64,000 bases of DNA. It comes from Pteria penguin (Eukaryota > Mollusca > Bivalvia > Pterioida > Pteriidae). The position numbers were made by a program, and so were the translations under genes. This document shows positions 56,280 through 64,000 of this stretch, in pieces; the first letter of the stretch is position 1; each line of letters opens with the position of its first letter. The stretch is from the NCBI GenBank assembly GCA_035048485.1, contig CM068586.1, forward strand, positions 46,040,287 to 46,104,286, written 5' to 3'. The notes beneath the pieces are model-generated. The model had not been told where the DNA came from. It was given only the letters and a program-made list of their open reading frames with translations, and did not search any database.

Positions 56280-57378
56280 AACGCCTAGCGTGGCAAAATA
56301 CGCCCGTCGTTTAGTTTGAAGGGGAGGATTTTGAAAATATGGAAACATTCCCTACTTAAATTGTTCCATCCGCAATAGTTCATTCTGTGTCCTGTCTACA
56401 AGGAATTCTAACCAAGTAGTACTACGACCTTGACCTTTGGCATTGAAAAACAATAAGCGTCTTTGTCTTGGCATGAGGAGTAAATGTACCAAGTTTGACA
56501 GTCCTACCAAGCAGTCCTACGACCTTAACCTTGAAAAAACAATAGGCATCTTTGTTTTGGCATGAGGGGTGAGTGTACCAAGTTTGACAGTCCTAGCCCC
56601 TAGCGGTTTGATCTGTATCCTGCCTACAAGGGTTTCCTAACAAGTACTCCTACGACCTTGATCTTTGACCTTTGAAAATAATAGACGTCTTCTCTTGGCT
56701 TGAGGAGTGAGTGTACCAAGTTTGACAGTCCTAGTCCCAACGGTTTGGACTGTATCCTGTCTACAAGGGTTTCCTACCAAGTACTCCTACGACCTTGACC
56801 TCTGACCTTGAAAAACAATAAGCGCTTTTGTCTTGGCATGAGGAGTAAGTGTATCAAGTCTCACAGTCCTAGCTCCAACGGTTTGGGCTGTATCCTTTCT
56901 ACAAGGGTTTCTTATCAAGTAGTCCTAAGACACTGACCTTGAAAAAACAATAGGCGTCTTTGTCTTAGTATGAAGAGTAAGTGTATCAAGTCTCACAGTC
57001 CTAGCCCCAACGATTTGGGCTTTATCCTGTCTACAGGGGTTTTCTACCAAGTAGTCCTCCGACCTTGACCTTTGACCTCTGACCTTGAAAACAAATTAGG
57101 CGTCTCTGTCTTGACATGAGGAGTGAGTGTATCAGGTTTGACAGTCCTAGTCCCAAAGGTTTGATCTGTATCCTGTCTACAGGGTTTCCTACCAAGAAGT
57201 ACTACGACTTTGACCTTTGACCTTGAAAAACAATAGATATCTTTGTCTTGGCATGAGGAGTAAGTTCAACAAGTTTAAAAGTCTTAGCCCCAATGGGTTG
57301 GTCTGTATCCTGCCCACCAGGTTGACAAGACAGACGGCGCCATACCATAATACGTCCCGTCAAAGACGGGCGTATAAA
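56280..57378. repeat. non-autonomous repeat with short inverted ends (copy 2)
   Basis: Starts 'caacgcctagcgtggcaaaa' then tacgcccgtcg; ends 'gtcaaagacgggcgtat'. The interior is a ~130-bp tandem array containing 'gaccttgacctttgacc', 'cttggcatgaggagtaagtg' and 'tttgacagtcctag', about seven units. It shares ends, not interior, with 6395-7313. Confidence 0.8.
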
Positions 57379-57379
57379 A

Positions 57380-58015
57380 TTGTATATCAGATTTCAACGA
57401 AATCAACAAACTTGAAAAATACATCCTCCTAGATCACTCGGATGCCATTAGTTTCAATATTCATACAGTGGTTCTGGAGAGAAAGATGTTCAAAGAGGTG
57501 TACGCTCTGCGACCTATATTTAGCGATGGTGGTGTCACCTGTCAGCAAATTTGAATGAAATGCACAAACTTGGTAGAGGACCTATAGTACTTCATATATA
57601 CCAAGTTTCATCACAATCCTTCAAGTGGTTCTGAACAGGAATTGGAAAATGTCCAAAGTTTACAGACAGACGAATGGATAACAGGCAAAAAGTGATCAGA
57701 TGCAACTGGCTAAACTGAAGAGAAATTAGTTCTAAATTAATTTGCTACAATATCCTTGTTTATCAATCATAATTTTGATTTTGCTTGCCTGAATTCAAAA
57801 TGTGACACAGTGAATTGTTACGATGTAAACATGTCAATGACGAGAAAGTGAAACCCGTACATCCTCTCTGATATATTTTGTTTTAATGATTATATTGTAA
57901 AGACCTCTAGCTTCGCCTAGTTAAACTCTTAATGCATTACGAACCATATTTGATTGCACTGCAAACTTTATGAGACATCGTTTGTTTTCAATATGCGTAA
58001 TATGCAGTTTGGGTT
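57380..58015. other. non-coding stretch
   Basis: Nothing recognisable. Confidence 0.5.
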
Positions 58016-58019
58016 TTGT

Positions 58020-58320
58020 TTGTTCCCCGCGGAGGGTTTGACTTAAGTGTTATTATACCTTTTTCCTGATGTTATGTGGCTGTGACACTTTCTACACAGT
58101 GTTTGTTCACACTCATTTATATATACAGTGTTGAATTATTATTGTTTCGTCTGTGTGTAAGGACATTCACGGCGGGTGTGGCTAGCCAAACAGGGGACGC
58201 TCACTTCTCCCGGGCACCTGGTTTCACGTCTGAATTTCAGCGGTCCGTGAATGTCCACTGTGGTACATTGTTGTTAGTGCCACAGTCATGTGACAACAGT
58301 TACTTTCGTATTTGCTTGAA
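58020..58320. repeat. dispersed ~265-bp repeat (copy B, inverted)
   Basis: Reverse-oriented counterpart of 46235-46500: 'cggagggtttgacttaagtg' through 'cccgggcacctgg' to 'gttgttagtgccacagtcat'. Confidence 0.75.
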
Positions 58321-58448
58321 TGTTAATTTTATTTTATTTCATTTCATTCTACTTTTTTCTTTCTTTTATTTATTTAATTAGATCAGTCTATACATTCAAG
58401 ACGGGTCGTGTTGAAAATAAATATTCACCGGCATGGCCAGGTAATCTA

Positions 58449-58490
58449 CTGTTGTTGTTGTTGTTGTTGCTGCTGCTGCTGCTGCTGCTC
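58449..58490. repeat. (TTG)n(CTG)n trinucleotide repeat
   Basis: Six TTG then about seven CTG/GCT units. Confidence 0.95.
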
Positions 58491-58494
58491 GACA

Positions 58495-59285
58495 GATTTG
58501 GATCAGTTTGATTCAAGGTATTGTGGGATTTTACGTAGCAGCAGCACACCTGAGTCGTCTTTGAATAGTTTAAATTATAATATGTTTGGGGATTACCTAA
58601 TGCCCTGTTAAATATAACGTGCGTGGCGTTAATATCCTCCGTGAAGTAGAGGTCCCAAACAGAACAGGCATATTTTAAGGATGACCGAACTAATGATATA
58701 TACCTTTATTGGGATGGAGATGGTGTATCAAACTACCCCACAGAAACACAAAGACACAATAACTGTTCAGTTGTTTTTAATGGTATTGATAATGTGACTG
58801 TTATTTGAGATCTGATTGGATGGTAAATCCGAAGTATTTTGCTTATTTACATTTTCCAGGACTTATCCGTGTAAAAAGAAAATTTTTGCTTTTACTATGA
58901 TTGCAGAGATATAGGTTATTTTACTTTTAGTTTTCACGTTACTACCACACATTTTATTATCTATCTATATATTCATTTATTTTATTTTATTGTATTTATT
59001 TATTTACTTATTGATTTATTTGCCTATTTATTTATTAATTTATTTATTTGATACAAAAGTTTAGAAAATGAGGAAAACGTGCAGAAAACAAGGATAAAAT
59101 GTAGTGAAAAACAACATTATTCTCTATACGATGTAACCTGATAAATAGATTTATGTAGTAATACCTTTAGATATCTAATGGTTCTTGTAAGATGTCATGA
59201 CCTTTTAATTCGATCATTTCTCACTTTCCGCTGTTACGAGGTAAAGCCCGAGGAGATCCGATGTGCCTTCTTTGGGGTCAAGTTA
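58495..59285. other. non-coding stretch
   Basis: No gene. An AT-rich (ttta)n tract at 58975-59050. Confidence 0.5.
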
Positions 59286-59289
59286 ATGG

Positions 59290-59560
59290 GAAATATTGGG
59301 CATGCGCTCATAAAAAGAAAACACGCCGAATCTAAGTTTCTGAAAGGGTTGTCGTATCATAATGAAAAAATAACCATTCTCATTTAACTAATTTTCAATT
59401 ATTAGTTTTAATAATGTTGCATGGCGTTAAAATAAAATATTCCAAATGATATGATACATAACATAAGATGATAAGTGGTACAGTGCAGCTAGATAAATTG
59501 AGCAGGTAACAGTTACAAAAGACCATCCCTTAATTCTTTAATGGAATATCAGACTCTTTT
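59290..59560 (+). repeat. dispersed repeat (copy 2)
   Basis: Colinear with 22190-22510: 'gggcatgcgctcataaaaag', 'gaatctaagtttctgaaagg', 'aatattccaaatgatatg'. Confidence 0.5.
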
Positions 59561-59949
59561 TCATTTTAGATTTTATCGTTTCGACTTCTTTGAAAATATG
59601 TAACAACGTGATTGTTTTATCTGATTGTTTAACGCTGTTCAGAGGACCTTAAAAATAATCCAAAGTGTTTCTATGCAATTGTTACCCTTTATGTGCTATC
59701 AGTGGCAAGACTTTCCAATTCGAATGACAACGAGGCAGTCATGATGTATTCTCCTATCGTTGATTATTCCATCTCATTTATCCCAACAGCCAAGGTATCG
59801 TCAATCTATTGTCTGAACTCTTGGGTTAAATTTACATCACCACAAAATCCATCATTAAACCCTTTTATTACAAGTAATTACCATTTCCTTTACCTACTGT
59901 TAGTGATAGAAGGAAAAAGGGACAAACTCTGGTCCATCTAAATATCTAT

Positions 59950-60205
59950 GTACTAAACGGGGTCAATTGGGGTCAAAATTCTATTGCATGTGACGACTGC
60001 AAACACTGGTACCATACAGTCTGTACTGGCTTATAAAAAGCAGAGTAGTCACACCTCATCTATCTCATGGCATTGCATTATCTGTAACTCATTTAACCAC
60101 CCGACTGAGATTTACGATCTGATAGACTCAGCAGACAGTAAACAACTATTCACTATTATCAGAGTGATCATTGCTTCCAAAGCAGATATAAGCCTAAATT
60201 AATTC
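59950..60205 (+). pseudogene. LINE N-terminal fragment with PHD-type zinc finger (degraded)
   Basis: In one frame 'NGVNWGQNSIACDDCKHWYH' followed by TVCTGL matches the second half of a PHD finger (C-x2-C…H-W-Y-H-x2-C). After a stop and frame change it continues 'SISWHCIICNSFNHPTEIY', the next Cys pair. PHD fingers of this type occur in the 5' part of mollusc non-LTR retrotransposons. Frameshifts and stops show it is dead. Confidence 0.55.
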
Positions 60206-60239
60206 CACTCTTCTAATGATGTCGAGCTCATATTCGGTG

Positions 60240-60330
60240 TAACATCAAAAAGTGTCCCGTTGAAAACTGACCAGTGGGTCAGTTTCCAATGTTAAAAACT
60301 GACCCGTGGGTCAATTTTCAACGTTTTTCA
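60240..60330. repeat. palindromic TGACCCGTGGGTCA motif cluster
   Basis: 'aaaactgacccgtgggtcaa' and variants. The same motif recurs at 63200-63345. Confidence 0.75.
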
Positions 60331-60489
60331 ATTTTGTTAAAAAAATCATTGAAAATTGACACAAGCCGTTAAATTTTGACTCCCCGTTCATTTTACAGCG
60401 ATTTTCAATCTTGTATAAAACATATAAAATTGAGTTTCTATGGAAGTGGAGTGAACATACATGGGATATCACTCGCCATTCCAAATCAC

Positions 60490-60556
60490 TCTCCTTCCAT
60501 ATAACATTTGCCTCCTTCCATATAACCTTTGCCTCCTTCCATATAACATTTGCCTC
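60490..60556. repeat. 21-bp tandem repeat
   Basis: Three to four copies of 'ttccatataacatttgcctcc'. Confidence 0.9.
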
Positions 60557-60619
60557 CTCCTTCCCTATCGGAGCGAATCGGGTTTCACAACGGACATACA
60601 TTGTCTATCGCTGATGAAT

Positions 60620-61795
60620 ACTTGGTTGTAAATGTGCTTCAGATATTGATACCGTTTAGATTTCCAAAGTTCTGGTCTTGAGCATCATCGAAGAGACATT
60701 AGTTGTAGAAATTCGCATTCGGTATGTTCATTAGATTATAACATATATGCTGTGATATTAATTTCCCTCGTTTATACCCCTATGATCCTTCTTCCTGTTG
60801 TTCTTCTTCTTCTTCTTAACTTCGGCCTAAATTGGATTTTTCTCGACAGGGGAAATTATTCTAGTTTAGATTTCCCACCTAACAAGATGGCATCATACTG
60901 TCCCCATAGAGGGTGAACGGACCTGATTTAATTTCATAATAGAACTTTTAACTAAGAATAAAAACTTCTCTCTCCGTCTGTGTATATGCTTTCAGTTTGA
61001 AAGGGATGGAACGTCTCTGCATGATGACAAGGGCGTTTTAGAATCTTCCCCAAACATTAACTCTTGAATTCCGTAACTTTAAATTGAAATTTATCTTGTT
61101 TGAGTACGTATGTTTATAGAACAAAACTCTTAAAACACAATTATGTATTGTTGTCAAATTCTTTACATTTGCATAATATACGTTATATACGGAAAGATTT
61201 GTGGTCTAGGAGTGATTTTATACTCGAATTGCAATTCTTAAATACTAGTATACCCCCGGAAAATCTATTTACTAGGCACATTTCCCGGGGTGCTATTTTA
61301 GGGAAAAGCCAATACTTTATCACGTTTTTGCCTGTCTGTAAACCATTGTGCACAAGATTACTGGATCAAATTAAAAGCATCCACTTCAGAAATATCAGCG
61401 GATCCAGGGCAGAAGTGGGGTTGGAATTATGAGGGTCTGGAGTTATGGTCAGCCCGTCTCATTTTTTCCTGAATATATTTTTTTTTTCACAGAAAGATGA
61501 TTTGTTTATATGTTATACATATTCAGGGACTAGATTATTCAAATTCCTTGACACACTTTATGTCATATTTGAACGATTAATTACTGTGTGTGTACTAAGT
61601 TTAGCGCAACCTAATTTTAACCCAAAATGTTGAAGGTTACGGTTTTAGATATACATTGTTTCAGTGTATTCCATGAATTAGCGTGATCTGTGATTGTACT
61701 TCTAATGTCCTCAGAAACATTTTATTAGCAAAATCATAAAGTATTCAAAGAACAGCACTAACATGAATCCCAGGAAAATAAGTACACCTCCAGTA
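60620..61795. other. non-coding stretch
   Basis: Frames of up to 110 codons exist but have no recognisable motif or splice context. Confidence 0.4.
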
Positions 61796-61799
61796 AAGA

Positions 61800-61862
61800 G
61801 ATATTTGGTTATAATCTAACCCAGGACCTCTCGATCACTGGGCCACACCGGGTCTATACTCT
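61800..61862 (-). repeat. SINE head fragment
   Basis: The minus strand 'ggtgtggcccagtgatcgag' then 'aggtcctgggttagattat' resembles the tRNA-like head of the 27.86-kb SINE. Confidence 0.5.
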
Positions 61863-61873
61863 AGATACAGACA

Positions 61874-61965
61874 ACCCCCCCCCCCCCAAAAAAAAACCCC
61901 AAACAAACAAGCAAAATAATACAAAACAAAACAAATAAATAAACAAACAAACAAAAAAAAAAAAC
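61874..61965. repeat. poly-C / poly-A / (CAAA)n low-complexity tract
   Basis: A run of about 14 C, then A-rich (acaaa)n sequence. Confidence 0.9.
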
Positions 61966-61969
61966 AAAT

Positions 61970-62850
61970 ACTGACCCTCGCATCTCTTCGATCAATATTT
62001 GATGTTCCTTTGAATATTATACAGTTGTTGACTGGGATTGAAGGCAACATATTATCAGTTTGACCCGAAGAGAAACTGTTGCCAGAGGCCGACGTTTTTA
62101 ACAGTTCCTGACACGGCTTGATATCAACAGTAATTGGACTTTTTTCTATAGAATTCAATAAAACTGTTTTATGGGGATGTAACAACACAGCATATTTACC
62201 ATGTAAAAAGTTCATAATTGTATAAAGTGTCACAAAATACGAAAAAACAAATATAAAGGACGAATTAACTAGACTACTATTGTATAATTAATTTTACATG
62301 AATTGATTGTTCCAGGAATTTTCTGTACAAAGACATTTTACAGGCTATTAAAATTATACTTTCTTAATGGTAAAATATGAACCAACTGAAGGTGTGTACC
62401 TAGCTAAGTACATGTATAGTTAAAAGGTGATTTTCTCGACTTGGGGTCTTTGAAATTTTACCTTACCTACATGTATAGTGATCAGTTTTCAATTTCATTT
62501 TACTTAGCGTCGAATAATCGAATAGTTACACTATGTAATAATGGAGAGTTCGATTTTTTTTCATAGGGAGTCATTAAGTAATTTTGCAAAAACGCCCACC
62601 CCAAAGCTACTGTCCTTGCATTGTCTACGCAAAAAATATCCTCTTTATTCAACAAAAACAGTGTGCTTCTGTTGTGTTGTAATTAGAAGATTCTCCATAC
62701 ATGGGGTCGTTTTTAATGTTGAAATTTGACCCTACCTCTAATGAGCAGTTCATTTTACTTACTATCGCATAATCGAATAGTCACACTATATTATAAACCG
62801 GAATTCGAAGCTATTGTCATATGAAGTCATTGATAAATGTTGAAATATGA
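61970..62850. other. non-coding stretch with a ~245-bp direct repeat
   Basis: 'cattttacttagcgtcgaat' then 'aatcgaatagttacactat' at 62496 recurs as 'cattttacttactatcgcat' then 'aatcgaatagtcacactat' at 62751. No gene. Confidence 0.5.
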
Positions 62851-62851
62851 C

Positions 62852-62993
62852 CAGTGGCGGATCAAGGATTTTCGAAAAGGGGGGGGGGGGCAAATAAGTA
62901 TTAGCCATACTGGGCCATTTTGGGTGCCAAATCTGGATTTTTACTTGTAAATATGTGGCAAAGGGAGGGGATCCCCCTCTAATTCCGCCACTG
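62852..62993. mobile_element. 142-bp MITE
   Basis: Ends are inverted: 'cagtggcggatc' at the left and 'attccgccactg' at the right. ATGAC flanks it on both sides (62847-62851 and 62994-62998). It contains a G-run and its inverse, 'gatccccct'. The short length and absence of coding make it a non-autonomous DNA transposon. Confidence 0.8.
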
Positions 62994-63199
62994 ATGACCC
63001 CCTATAAAGTATTTGTTTTCTTTGACAATACGTCTAATGGGACGAAATTTGCATAATTCTCTACATATGATGTCATTGTCCAACTTGAAATTTAGACCAT
63101 TCTGTAACTGACCCGTTTACGGAAGTACACAGTATAAATTGCATTTTAATAGCTCAAAGGAGCATTACAGAAGGGTCATTTTCTAACGTTATGATACGA

Positions 63200-63345
63200 C
63201 CCACCACTGTGGGTCAATTTTCAACGAGGGTCACGTGCGGGTGGGATCATTGAATACTGAACCGAGTCAATTTTTAATGTTAAAAATCTATCCTTAAACC
63301 GCTGAAAACTGACCCGTGACCCACGGGTCAATTTTCAATGGTAGT
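63200..63345. repeat. palindromic TGACCCGTGGGTCA motif cluster (second)
   Basis: 'ctgacccgtgacccacgggt' followed by caattttcaatg, plus partial copies. Same motif as 60240-60330. Confidence 0.75.
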
Positions 63346-63360
63346 GACTCTCAAAGGTGA

Positions 63361-64000
63361 CTTTTTAGGTTACAATGTCTCTATTGATATCGCCAAGAAC
63401 AAGAAGGCTACTATCAAAGGAATTACAACATTGAAATCTTAACACAAGAGCAACATCTTTATCCCTGGAGGAGACTTTAATTTACAGGATATTGATTAGC
63501 ATGACTATACTGCTTATGGATCTCAAACACCTAGAGATACAAATAACTCCTACATCCAACTCGCAGCCTCACTGGACATTCAACAAGTGGTCAGCAATGG
63601 GAACTAAAACATCGGATCGTTTGCTTACTTTTCACCCAGGTGACACGAGTGCATGCGAGACATTACCTCCAATTGATAATCGTAACCACGGTCGACATTG
63701 TATCGATAGACTAGACGCCTCACAAAGGAAAAACACAAAGCCTATATCCAATCCCAAAAAGTTGTAGTCCTAAGGATATCAGATGCTACAAATCTCTCAG
63801 GGGAGAGCTTCAGAGGGAATCAAGACGATTGCACTGGTCAGTGACGATCTATCACATAACTCGAAGAGATTTTGGATCTATTCTAAGAGCAGAAATCAAG
63901 ACATCTCAAATATTGTCTCCTTACAATCCAAAGACAGGTTCTTATACAGTGATACCACCAACAAGACATGCATCCCAAACCAGCAATTTCAATCAGTTTT
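63361..64000 (+). pseudogene. LINE endonuclease-to-RT linker fragment (degraded, runs off the window)
   Basis: In pieces across frames: 'NIFIPGGDFNLQDID' (the GDFN motif of AP-type endonuclease) at 63452, then 'NSKRFWIYSKSRNQDISN' near 63850, a pattern typical of the linker between endonuclease and reverse transcriptase in CR1/Jockey-like elements. Several in-frame stops show it is inactive. The reverse transcriptase would lie beyond 64000. Confidence 0.65.

Noticed and set aside
60411..60614. Repetitive 'SFHITFA' peptide frame
   Set aside because: A 21-bp tandem repeat in frame.
61835..62233. 132-codon minus-strand frame
   Set aside because: Its C-terminal third is the low-complexity C/A tract and a SINE fragment, and no motif is visible in the remainder.

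Overview
The window looks like animal nuclear DNA, most likely from a bivalve mollusc (inference). It is AT-rich and gene-poor, full of TG, TA, CT and poly-G/poly-T microsatellites, minisatellites and tRNA-headed SINEs, and has repeat families built on 'tgaccttgacctttgacc'. Nothing in it suggests bacterial sequence. Apart from one large mobile element I find no complete host gene, only a few candidate exons on the minus strand near 15.3-16.2 kb.

The main object is a Polinton/Maverick (adintovirus-like) element at 25586-45852, about 20.3 kb. It is flanked by the exact 6-bp duplication GAAGAC and has inverted termini starting AGTAGTAATAATATGC. It sits inside a host repeat whose halves rejoin at the duplication. 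On the minus strand it carries C-terminal major capsid protein, adenain-type protease, packaging ATPase, two small conserved proteins and a three-exon protein-primed family B DNA polymerase. On the plus strand it carries a 5'-truncated integrase with a chromodomain, a penton-like minor capsid protein, a Lys-rich virion protein and the N-terminal major capsid protein. The parts fit one ancestral head-to-tail order (INT, minor capsid, small virion protein, major capsid, protease, ATPase, two small genes, PolB). This copy is rearranged: the INT-to-capsid block is inverted, the capsid gene is broken in three, a 3.25-kb ATPase-to-PolB segment is duplicated in tandem, and both arms derive from the PolB end (6.08 kb left, 2.88 kb right).

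The left arm holds a 3.19-kb accessory segment missing from the right arm. Its minus strand encodes what looks like a Ser/Thr-rich membrane protein gene with an internal donor just before its transmembrane region. Downstream lie four further acceptor-led terminal exons (28909-28794, 28628-28516, 28446-28253, 27826-27594). Each begins in the same splice phase and encodes a hydrophobic stretch plus its own tail and stop. This suggests one stalk with up to five interchangeable membrane anchors or tails, and it is the best candidate for an undescribed system. A plus-strand gene with three phase-0 exons, an acidic run and a PKKRR nuclear-signal-like motif is antisense to its 5' end. An unrecognised ~195-residue protein gene is present as tandem copies in both arms.

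The flanks (1-25.5 kb and 45.9-64 kb) are repeats and non-coding sequence: SINEs at about 6.0, 9.3, 10.0, 10.6, 23.5, 48.6, 54.5 and 61.8 kb; two ~1-kb families ending in atacgcccgt (6.4-7.3 and 56.3-57.4 kb); a fold-back element (16.94-19.08 kb); a 52-bp minisatellite in two blocks (52.05-52.57 and 53.15-54.03 kb); a 142-bp MITE with ATGAC duplications (62852-62993); and fragments of a PHD-finger LINE (59.95-60.2 and 63.4-64 kb).
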